Source: Pseudoips prasinana
Taxonomy: Eukaryota > Arthropoda > Insecta > Lepidoptera > Nolidae
Assembly: GCA_951640165.1 (NCBI GenBank)
Contig: OX621258.1
Span: 1,821,501 to 1,885,500, forward strand
Direction of reading: 5' to 3'
DNA length: 64,000 bases
In this document: piece by piece, positions 56,276-64,000 of the stretch
How the letters are laid out: the number at the start of each line of letters is the position of its first letter
How positions within the stretch are numbered: the stretch's first letter is position 1
Notes under the pieces: model-generated
Databases searched by the model: none
The model's input: only the letters and a program-made list of their open reading frames with translations
What the model was told of the DNA's origin: nothing
Program-made: the position numbers and the translations under genes

Positions 56276-56347
56276 GCTCGTGGCTCGGTGGCGTACGTAG
56301 TCAACTTACTGCGGGAGGTCGGCCGTTCGAGACCAGCCTGCGCACGA
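56276..56347 (+). promoter_or_regulatory. tRNA-like sequence in the LINE 5' UTR
   Basis: 72 bases with an A-box-like TGGCTCGGTGG (56281..56291) and a B-box-like CCGTTCGAGAC (56323..56333), flanked by short complementary ends (TCGTG/CACGA). The spacing fits an internal RNA polymerase III promoter. It lies about 100 bases upstream of the ATG. It may be an inserted SINE head or part of the element's own 5' UTR. It does not fold as a canonical tRNA. Confidence 0.5.
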
Positions 56348-56441
56348 TACATCTTTTTCTTCATTTTATAAAAGTATATAATTTAATAATTTACAACCAT
56401 AAATAAAACAGATTGAAACAGAGAAGAAAAAAAAAATTATA

Positions 56442-59267
56442 ATGGACTTCTTACAAAATATCACATTCCGAAAACCACGTACTCAATCGGATCCATCTAT
56501 TAATGACAACATAATGTGCTCACAAACATTAAATACAACTAGCAATAGCATGCCGGAAATATCGGATGATGAGGAAAGTACCCAGCTAAAAACACTATTG
56601 GAACAAATCGAGAAGTTATCGTCTGAATTAGAAAGCGCACACTCCGAAATAGAACAATTATCACTTGAAAACAATAATTTAAAATCAGAAAACGAAGAAT
56701 TGATTAGAAAAAATTGTCTCCTCAAAAAAATCACAAACAGTCCAATTAAAAATAAGACAATTACTCCAAAAAAACAAAAAAAGGACAAAAAGGATATACA
56801 TAATCAAAAAGAATGCAATGAAAGCCACAACAATAAAAGCCAGCTAAACGATAAAGGAGATACAAACCAAAATATATTACAAACAACTACAGAGTATAAG
56901 CCTAAAGAAATAGAGTTCTCTTACTCAACATTCCCTTCTTTCTACCCCACAAAAAATAATGTGTGCATATTGAGCACAAATAACAAAAACAGAATTCTTA
57001 ATATAGCCGAAGAATCTTTCCAGAGTATGTATAATATATGTCATTATATTAAACCGAATGCTCGAATTGAACACCTATTAAGCGGACTTAAACAGAAATT
57101 ACAAACCTACACCATGAACGACTTCTGCATTTTACTGTTAGGAAAGGAAGACTTTGAGATGTCATACAACTATTATAAGATTGTTGCTCACATACGAGAA
57201 ACACTAAAAGATATTCAACACACAAATGTAATTATTTGCCTGCCAGTATACAAATACACAAACTCTACAAGCTTATATAACTGGAGAGTGGAGACGTTTA
57301 ATGATTTATTACGCACTGATATAATGACACACGGACACGCATATTTATATTTATTAGATAGTAATGCTAATCTTAAGAGTGACTATAGCATGTTTAGTAG
57401 GTGGAAAGGAATAATAAACAACTTTGGACTTCAAACTATATTTACGAAACGGGCCCAGAATGATTATAAAATAAAAACATCAGAAAATAAAGCTAAAACC
57501 ACTTGGCAGTTAATAAACCAAAACAAATTAAATGTACCGAAGCCTAGTATTGCTAAACTTAATGTAGGTAGTAAAATCGTTACAAACCCAAAAGATATTG
57601 CAAATTTGTTTAATGACTATTTTATAGATAAAACTCAACCAAATAACTATTCCAGAGCTACAGTAATAAATCAAATAATTAGTAAAAGAGACTCTATGTT
57701 CATGGCCCCCTGTTTACCACATGACGTATTGAAAATAATATCGGCACTCAAAAACACTAACAGTGTAGGTTATGATGGAATTTGTACAAAAATTATCAAA
57801 GCAGTTGCCCATCAAATATGTGGACCTTTGAGCCACATAATTAACCTAAGCATTAGTGAAGGTAAATTTCCTGAGGCCCTTAAAATTGCTATAATTAAAC
57901 CTATATTCAAAAAACAAGACAAAGATAAAATGGAAAATTACAGGCCCATCTCACTCATATCAGTTTTATCAAAAATTATTGAAAATTTTTATTATAATGA
58001 ATTAAATTCCTACTTAGAAAAAAACAATATATTATGTAATGAACAGAAGGGCTTCCGGAAAAACAAAACTATAAATATGGCCGTTTATGATTTTATTGAC
58101 GTAGTCCTAAATAATATGGATAGGAATAACCCAACGTCAGCAATATTCTGTGATATGACCCAGGCGTTCGATTATGTGCATCATACTATTCTATTAAAGA
58201 AACTGGACACATATGGAGTGAGAGGCAATATCCTAAAACTCTTTGAATCGTATCTTAGTGACAGGATACAAAAAACTCAAATAAACAGAATAAATGACAG
58301 GAATTGTGAAAAGATATATACATCGAAAGAACGTAAAGTCAAGTACGGAATACCACAAGGAAGCGTATTAGGGCCACTACTATTCACCCTCTATATAAAC
58401 GATCTTCCTCGAGCTACCATATATCCAATGTCACTTTTCGCAGATGACAGTACAGTTACTGTGACATGTAAATCCAAAGACACTTTTGAAAATGACATTA
58501 ATCTTACACTCGCAAAATTAATAGAATGGTTAGACAATAATAACTTGAAAATAAATATTAATAAGACATTGATTATGCATTTTAACCAACGTTTGACATG
58601 TAATACAAATCTTAATCTTGACATTAACTACAAAAATAATAAAATTGACGCAGTGAATAAAACTAAGTTCTTAGGCCTAATTGTAGATAGAGCCCTCAAT
58701 TGGAAGGAACACATAGAAAACCTCAGCAAAAGAATAAGCAGCAGATCATATGCCTTATACAAATTATCTCGGATTCTTAATCTCGATGCACTACTTACCG
58801 CCTATCATGGACTGATCGAATCCATTATTAGATACGGTGTCATATTCTGGGGCAATTCGACGAACAAAGAAATTATTTTTAAAGCTCAGAAGAGATGCCT
58901 TAGAGGAATGTTTCAACTTAAAATGACAGATAGCTGTATACCTTATTTCAAAAAGCATAAGATTTTAACAATGCCGTCTCTGTACATTTTTGAAATTCTG
59001 ATGTTTGTTAAGACAAACCCAAACCTATTTCCACGTCAGGCAGATATAGTTCCACGAAACAGGCGGGACAACAGCAAGCTATGTTTGAAACCGGCTAGGA
59101 CTGCACTTATGCGTAAAAGTGTTCTATGCATGGCACCAATCATCCATAACAAACTTCCAAAAGCCTGGAAAGAACTACCTGATAATGCTTTTAAGAGCAA
59201 GATAAAATCGCTTTTAGTAGACAAAGCTTATTATAATGTCTCCGAATATCTAGCTGATAAGTTTTAG
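56442..59267 (+). CDS. fused ORF1-reverse transcriptase protein lacking endonuclease
   Basis: 941 uninterrupted codons. Residues 47-97 form a leucine-rich coiled coil, and 100-125 is strongly basic. Residues 172-335 look like the esterase/SGNH-like domain of CR1-type ORF1 proteins (CILSTNNKNRI, FCILLLGKEDF, NVIICLPVY, YLLDSN); I do not see an intact catalytic Ser motif. At about 335-348 the sequence passes straight into the pre-RT linker (ENKAKTTWQLIN). Then come NYRPISLIS, EQKGFRKNKT, catalytic D571 (CDMTQAFD), GIPQGSVLGP 636-645 and FADD 666-669 (D668, D669), followed by thumb (TKFLGLIVD) and the usual C-terminus (IHNKLPKAW, FKSKIKSLL). In relatives the coiled-coil/esterase part is ORF1, while endonuclease plus RT is ORF2. 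Here the endonuclease (about 220 residues) is missing and both parts are in one frame. It could bind RNA and copy it, but would need a nick supplied from elsewhere. Confidence 0.9.
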   Translation: MDFLQNITFRKPRTQSDPSINDNIMCSQTLNTTSNSMPEISDDEESTQLKTLLEQIEKLSSELESAHSEIEQLSLENNNLKSENEELIRKNCLLKKITNSPIKNKTITPKKQKKDKKDIHNQKECNESHNNKSQLNDKGDTNQNILQTTTEYKPKEIEFSYSTFPSFYPTKNNVCILSTNNKNRILNIAEESFQSMYNICHYIKPNARIEHLLSGLKQKLQTYTMNDFCILLLGKEDFEMSYNYYKIVAHIRETLKDIQHTNVIICLPVYKYTNSTSLYNWRVETFNDLLRTDIMTHGHAYLYLLDSNANLKSDYSMFSRWKGIINNFGLQTIFTKRAQNDYKIKTSENKAKTTWQLINQNKLNVPKPSIAKLNVGSKIVTNPKDIANLFNDYFIDKTQPNNYSRATVINQIISKRDSMFMAPCLPHDVLKIISALKNTNSVGYDGICTKIIKAVAHQICGPLSHIINLSISEGKFPEALKIAIIKPIFKKQDKDKMENYRPISLISVLSKIIENFYYNELNSYLEKNNILCNEQKGFRKNKTINMAVYDFIDVVLNNMDRNNPTSAIFCDMTQAFDYVHHTILLKKLDTYGVRGNILKLFESYLSDRIQKTQINRINDRNCEKIYTSKERKVKYGIPQGSVLGPLLFTLYINDLPRATIYPMSLFADDSTVTVTCKSKDTFENDINLTLAKLIEWLDNNNLKININKTLIMHFNQRLTCNTNLNLDINYKNNKIDAVNKTKFLGLIVDRALNWKEHIENLSKRISSRSYALYKLSRILNLDALLTAYHGLIESIIRYGVIFWGNSTNKEIIFKAQKRCLRGMFQLKMTDSCIPYFKKHKILTMPSLYIFEILMFVKTNPNLFPRQADIVPRNRRDNSKLCLKPARTALMRKSVLCMAPIIHNKLPKAWKELPDNAFKSKIKSLLVDKAYYNVSEYLADKF

Positions 59268-59734
59268 GACATATTGTTATTAATAGTTCAATCATAATGT
59301 TAGGGTTCAAATCTTTTTACGACATGATTTTTAATTCACTTTTGACATAAAATGGTAATTAGTTAATATTTATTTTTATTGTATACAGATTGTTATTTTC
59401 ATTTTCTTTCAATTGACATAATTATTGTACATTCAAATATTTGCACGCCATTGTATGGCAAACATGTCTGAACCAAATATGTTAATGCGTTACATCTTAC
59501 ATGCAATTTCATTGTTATATGTATACACATGTTTATGCAAATAAATTACTTACTTACTTACTATATAAAAATCTCATCATTCTAATCAAATTTTTAGCGT
59601 GCTATATTTCAATCCATAGGCGTACCTAGCTTTGTAAGGTTAAACAAGTAAAGGGTATCCGCCTGTCAACTCCATATTCCTAATTACAACCGTTATTAAT
59701 TTGAAATTGTTTAAAATAATTAGATGCCTATTAA

Positions 59735-59965
59735 GACATGATGGACATCCCCTGTATAGAGGTTACATTGAAGTTGAGGAAACACCAGCGCAAGAAATGC
59801 TACTCTGCAAAAATCTGGAATGCCAACGGACAAAGTTCCTCAATAATTCGAAGACATTGCAGGAGCCACACAAATACCTTCTGAGGAGTTTTGGACTTCG
59901 GATGAAACTGAAATGTTGCTAGTAACTAAATAAGATCACGCACAATAATCCAATCGAAAGGTCAC
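59735..59965 (+). pseudogene. decayed copy of the CCHC-ending LINE C-terminus
   Basis: Frame reads GHPLYRGYIEVEETPAQ, CQRTKFLNNSKTLQE and LRMKLKCC, aligning with SPLCRGCIENEETPAH and YQRAKFLNDPKTLQE at 23757..24149. Three of the four zinc-ligand positions (C, C, H) are changed. The downstream ATCACGCACAAT also matches. It lies just beyond the end of the 941-codon element. Confidence 0.75.
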
Positions 59966-60118
59966 GTCCAGCTAATTAAACTCGATATGTGTCTAAATGT
60001 AACTATATGCCGAAAAGCTTTTATTTAAAGACAACGATTAGATAAGATTTATTGATGTTTAATTACAATTTTTGACACAGCCTCAATCGATTAATGAATG
60101 AAATCACTTATCTACACT

Positions 60119-60380
60119 TCTATACTTATATTATAAAGAGGTATTTGGAGGAGGAGATTGTGAGTTTGTGACGTTGTAAGGGGTAATCTCTGGATCTACT
60201 GGACCAATTTTCAAAATTACTTCACCAATAGAAAGCTACGTTATTGTGGAATGTCATAGGATAAGATTCATCGTCATAATTTTTTGCTATCGCGAACTTT
60301 TAACCCGAAGTATTACGACGGACATAAGGGCAGGGACAAAAATATTTATATCGCGGAACGAAGTCCGCGGGCACTGCTAG
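60119..60380 (+). mobile_element. Helitron-like non-autonomous element
   Basis: Starts TCTATACTTATATTATAAAG and ends CGAAGTCCGCGGGCACTGCTAG (positions up to 60380), with a GC hairpin (GCGGAACGAAGTCCGC) just before CTAG. Middle unique. Confidence 0.65.
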
Positions 60381-61307
60381 TTAATTTATATAATTGATTG
60401 ATTATGATGCGTGCTTCAAGGCATTGAATTCAAACTTGTTTATTTATATTATCAGAAAATTTGGACCATATTGTGGCTAATAAATTATTGGATGTGATTT
60501 AAATATTGCTGAGTTTGGCGCAAAACCTAAAAAGGAGAACTGTTAGTCTGAAACGTCTGGGATAAGGATCCCCGATTCTCTATTTTTTCCGTCTGCATAT
60601 GAAGAACGGAGGGCCTTAAAAGACGCCCAGATGTAGATCTAAAATTCATGGATCACGCGCTCCCATGCCCCCACTAGCTACGCCAATAGCAAACAGATCC
60701 ATAACTAAACTGTATAAAAATCTCAAGTATACTATAAAATAGTACAAAAGTAATATCTCCAAAACCTAGTAAGCCATTTTATCTGTACCGTAACTACTTT
60801 GTTTATTGAACTTGACATTTCGTAGGACAACGTTGTCAAGGGCACGGATACTTTGTTTTGTATTAGTACATTGCTTATTTTGTTAGTCAATGTAAGTTAG
60901 CGGCAAAGAAACCGAGCAATGTAGGCACAAATTCTGCGGTTTATCACCACAGAGTCACGGTCATTTGCGGCTCGGGGATATTATTTAGTTACATAGTTTT
61001 GTTTTTGGGACAATATAAAGCAATGTAAGCATAATTCGTAACATTTATGTAGCAAGTTCTAGGCTATCGAGATTTTGTATTGTTTGCGGTACATTGCGTA
61101 TTATGTGGATATGATTATTAATGGGTCCGTTATAGCTATTTTTATTGGTCTTAAATCATTTCCGTTCCGGGTTTTTGTATTTCCCAGAACATCTGGATAC
61201 TTTCGGAACAAATAGGTATTTGTAAGAATTTATTTCTATCTACTGGGAGACTACTGAATGGATTCCATGGAAGATGTGTTGTTAAGCATGATCATATCCT
61301 GTCCAAT
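60381..61307. other. unassigned sequence
   Basis: No gene or recognised repeat. Confidence 0.4.
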
Positions 61308-61500
61308 AATAATAATATCCTGGGACATTATTTACACACGGCAATCTGACCACAAACTAATCAGAGCTTAGCTACTATAAATAAATAATAATTACACCAA
61401 GACCCAGGACAAACAAACACCTCCATGCACACAACTCTGTCCTGGGTGGGAATCGAACTAACGACCAGCGGCGTGAAACGCCACACGCCAACCGGTCCTA
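61308..61500 (-). mobile_element. SINE-D
   Basis: Plus-strand reading: ATAATATCCTGGGACATTATT, CAAGACCCAGGACAAAC, CTGTCCTGGGTGGGAATCG (B box region) and CACGCCAACCGGTCC. Confidence 0.75.
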
Positions 61501-61579
61501 CAATCCTATGTTCTCCACAAGATTGAACCGATTTCTGTTTTAATATTCAATCAATTAAACAATATAGTAGTTAAAGCAG

Positions 61580-61727
61580 ACAGAACAACTATTTGTGTGA
61601 CCCATAAATAGTTGTTCTGAGACTGGATATAATTTGTGTCCGTCTATTTTGTGTTTGTAAAGTACCCCGCGGGACAGGGATGAGATTCCCTAAAGCGGGC
61701 GTTGTCTTTTAAAAACAAAAAAAAACA
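61580..61727 (+). mobile_element. SINE-A, head truncated
   Basis: Begins at AGACAGAACAACTATTTG, after the B box, and continues GACCCATAAATAGTTG, GTACCCCGCGGGACAGGG and GCGGGCGTTGTCTTTTAAAA with an A-rich end. A 5'-truncated insertion. Confidence 0.8.
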
Positions 61728-61936
61728 GATCAAATTAAGGAACGCCTAAGACGATCCGGACGACGTGATCACGACTTACTCAGATTATTATAAACTCTCA
61801 TGACACTTGCATTCAATCCGATAAATAGAACTCTCCAGCCCAGAGTACAATCAGGCAATAGTAGATTGAATTGATCCAAGACATTCAGTTTGCATTCCTA
61901 TCGATAAAATGGACTCCATATACATTTATATAAGTT

Positions 61937-62210
61937 ACTAGCGGCCCGGTACGTGCTTCGCTACGTATAAGGCATAGTAATAAAAAAAAATATTATTAAG
62001 TTTATTTATTCAAACAAAAAAATATTTTAAATTGCTGGCTAGTAAAAACTACGATTTTACACTTATTCAAGACTTTTTTTTAATTTTCTCAACGTACAAA
62101 CCTTCCCTGGACTTCCACGAATAATTCAAGACCAAAATTAGCCAAATCGGTAAAGGCGTTGTTGAGTTATAACATTACAACGAAAAGTGGCATTGATTTA
62201 TATATATATA
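61937..62210 (-). mobile_element. Helitron-like element C
   Basis: On the minus strand the end reads AGCACGTACCGGGCCGCTAG. The body includes GTTATAACTCAACAACGCC and CCGATTTGGCTAATTTTGG, then a TA run at its 5' side (62198-62220). Matches a common lepidopteran non-autonomous Helitron type; termini not exact. Confidence 0.55.
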
Positions 62211-62704
62211 TATATATAGATATATAGATATGTTCAACCTTATTTAAGTATTTAGCAACTTTCATATTTTATAGTTAATTTTTGCGAATTTGATTTGCAC
62301 GCCTATAAGTGATTATTACACGAAAACTGTAACATTTAACTTATAACTCTTAAATTTCAATGAGTAAATAATCGTTGATTAACCTATTAAAATAAATAAA
62401 AATCTCTCTGACCCTCAATGGAACCAGCAGCTTCTTTGGGTATTAGAGTGCAAGTTAAACAAATCGTCTAACTTGCCACTCCACGTTAATACGCGACCTA
62501 AAAACCGATCGCTTCATCCCCACTCCGCATCTCAAGGACTTCGTATTCTATTAGCAAGACAGCTGGAACCCAGGCTTACGTTTAAAAAAATTTAGTTGTG
62601 TTGTTGGTGATAAAATATCCTGTACTTTAAGCAAACGTGTACCTACGCCTTTTTTGCAGGATTTTGAGGAACTAATATGTTTATTTTTTAAGACTTTCTA
62701 ATAC
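62211..62704. other. unassigned AT-rich sequence
   Basis: Nothing recognised apart from a (TA)n run at the left edge. Confidence 0.4.
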
Positions 62705-62975
62705 CAAAAACCGGTCAAGTGCGAGTCGGACTCGCGCACGAAGGGTTCCGTACCATTATCTATAAAAAACGAGCAAATATATATATATGGGAGCGCTCTG
62801 AAATAATTTTTTTATTTTGTTTTTTAGTATTTGTTGTTATAGCGGCAATACTGAAATACATCATCTGTGAAAATTTCAACTTTCTAACTATCACGATTCA
62901 TGAGATACAGCCTGGTGACAGACGGACAGACAGACAGACAGACAGTCAGGCCCTTTGGGTACGGAACCCTAAAAA
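62705..62975 (+). repeat. interspersed 'GAGTCGGACTCGC' repeat, copy 2 (short form)
   Basis: Same ends as 1990..2548: GTGCGAGTCGGACTCGCGC, GAAGGGTTCCGTACC, then a GACA/GACG run (62920-62944) and GGGTACGGAACCCTAAAAA. The middle is about half as long and largely different. Confidence 0.8.
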
Positions 62976-63000
62976 TCACAGGAATAAATGAGTTTGAGTT

Positions 63001-63297
63001 TGACTACCTCGTTGGGCCAGCGGTAGCGTCTTCAACCGCACATAATGAGGTCCAGACTTTAAATCCCGAGGTTCGGGGCTAAAAGAGATATTGGGCTATT
63101 GCTGTTGAAAAGATTCTCAATATCAGCCTGGAGAAAACAAGTTATAGTTGTTGCACCGGTCCCTGGGAGAGTACCTACGTAAAGCCTTCGGTCCGGTATC
63201 TAAACCCATTCAGGCTGTGTGGGTCTACGCTCCATCGGGTCACGAAAGTGAGACAAAAGAAGCTTCCATTGGGAGTCGAATACTGTAGGGGGACATT
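63001..63297 (+). mobile_element. SINE-F, diverged
   Basis: Head CTCGTTGGGCCAGCGGTAGCG, AAATCCCGAGGTTCGGG, then GGGAGAGTACCTACGTAAAGCC, CCATCGGGTCACGAAAGTG and GGGGGACATTTAA. Confidence 0.65.
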
Positions 63298-63905
63298 TAA
63301 ATCTAGTAACAGATATTAAATTTGAATTTTAAATATATAATTAAATATAGATAATACCTACATCCTCCGGAAGGGTGTTAGCAAGGGAATCCTAAATTTG
63401 ATCTGCCAGCGTGTATCGTTCGTAGCTAAACGCAGAGCGCCTACCCCGGATTGGTAGATGGTGCAGGTTCGAGACCCGCCGGACGATCAAATTTATGTAT
63501 TCTCATTTTTGAGATTAGTAACAGATATCTTTCGTAGTTAGTTAGTCGTAGCCCAAATTAATTCGATATTAATTTTTCACGAGTACTTATATTAGTGCTA
63601 CAGCTGATTCGAGGAACCCTGCCACTGGTATGCCGCATTGTGTAATATTTAATAACTAGAATCCGAAACCGGCGATAAATATTAGTTTCACTCGTTCAAT
63701 CGGTAAGCCAATTGTTTTCACAGTTACATGTCGGTCGGAACTATTTACTAGTAACACTGTTACGTTATATGAAGCGAGTGACTGATTTGAATTTAATTGT
63801 CTATGGATCACCGAACCACGCTGTCTTAAAAATACAACAACTTTATTAAAAAGGAAGGCGTGCCAAAGACTTGTATTAGTAGTAATTTTATATTCTACAA
63901 GAATA
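63298..63905. other. unassigned; possible SINE-like head
   Basis: GGATTGGTAGATGGTGCAGGT followed by TTCGAGACCCGCC (about 63448-63478) resembles an A/B-box pair, but spacing and flanks are not convincing. Nothing else recognised. Confidence 0.35.
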
Positions 63906-63935
63906 TACATACATACATAGACTCACGCCTGTGAA
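63906..63935 (-). mobile_element. RTE-like LINE tail, minus strand
   Basis: The reverse complement of 63906..63932 is ACAGGCGTGAGTCTATG followed by TATG repeats, the same as the 3' end of the element at 24986..26402. Only about 27 bases match. Confidence 0.6.
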
Positions 63936-63961
63936 GAATGACAACAAACAAGTATGCATAT

Positions 63962-64000
63962 GTCATTTGATGGTAAGTGATCACCGCCGCCCATGGACAC
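63962..64000 (+). repeat. interspersed repeat K, cut by window end
   Basis: TTTGATGGTAAGTGATCACC and GCCGCCCATGGACAC are identical over most of their length to 12856-12889. Confidence 0.75.

Larger units (their letters stand above)
55763..59559 (+). mobile_element. CR1/jockey-like LINE with fused ORF and no endonuclease
   Basis: Structure: a 5' UTR of about 680 bp, a single long ORF (56442..59267), and a 3' UTR of about 290 bp ending ACTTACTTACTTACT, a short TTAC repeat typical of CR1-like 3' ends. The octamer ACTATATA occurs just before the proposed 5' end (55755..55762) and just after the tail (59560..59567) and may be the target duplication. It is short and AT-rich, so this is tentative. 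If right, the element is full length and not 5'-truncated. Confidence 0.7.

Noticed and set aside
1..64000. LTR retrotransposons or endogenous viruses
   Set aside because: I found no LTR pair, integrase, protease or envelope-like coding sequence.
1..64000. CRISPR array or bacterial contamination
   Set aside because: No regularly spaced direct repeats and no bacterial genes; all recognisable elements are of animal type.

Overview
This 64 kb window reads as insect nuclear DNA, very probably from a moth or butterfly. It is AT-rich and I recognise no host gene in it. Almost everything identifiable is a transposable element or its remains. The lepidopteran call rests on the mixture of repeats: tRNA-derived SINEs sharing one tail, non-LTR (LINE) 3' ends carrying the 'CAGCAGTGGACGTCTTTCGG' tail, non-autonomous Helitrons ending in a GC hairpin plus CTAG, and the 'GCGAGTCGGACTCGC' repeat. 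These are familiar from lepidopteran sequence, but no database search was run.

Four long, well-preserved coding elements stand out. Two nearly identical mariner transposons lie on the minus strand (8081..9368 and 42923..44209). Each has an open transposase frame, matching terminal inverted repeats and TA target duplications. A third, unrelated mariner is on the plus strand (40667..41966), also with an open frame and inverted repeats. At 55763..59559 is a non-LTR retrotransposon with one uninterrupted 941-codon frame. It joins a coiled-coil/esterase-like ORF1 protein directly to a reverse transcriptase and lacks the endonuclease domain expected between them. A fifth element (24986..26402) is a 5'-truncated non-LTR reverse transcriptase broken by a single in-frame TGA.

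Around these lie several SINE families: A (13.8, 18.3, 42.7, 45.9, 47.1, 61.6 kb), B (15.9, 45.5, 53.8 kb), C (31.7, 33.4, 36.7 kb), D (6.0, 6.4, 36.2, 37.6, 61.3 kb) and F (14.5, 35.7, 63.0 kb). There are also Helitron-type elements (12.2, 21.3, 21.6, 22.3, 34.4, 38.0, 49.7, 51.9, 60.1, 61.9 kb), foldback MITEs (39.0, 44.8, 48.6 kb) and many short LINE fragments. Nesting is visible: mariner copy 2 sits in the tail of a SINE-A, and a repeat-D copy interrupts a SINE-B.

The window also contains an unusual number of short-loop inverted repeats with perfect or nearly perfect arms (3.6, 15.5, 17.5, 23.8, 31.4, 47.8, 51.3, 52.4 kb). At least one is a local inverted duplication of LINE coding sequence. 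There is no operon, CRISPR array or prokaryotic signature. The elements do not work together as a pathway. The SINEs would depend on LINE reverse transcriptase, and the MITEs and Helitron fragments on transposases encoded elsewhere. SINE, repeat and LINE-fragment boundaries are accurate to roughly 5-20 bases.
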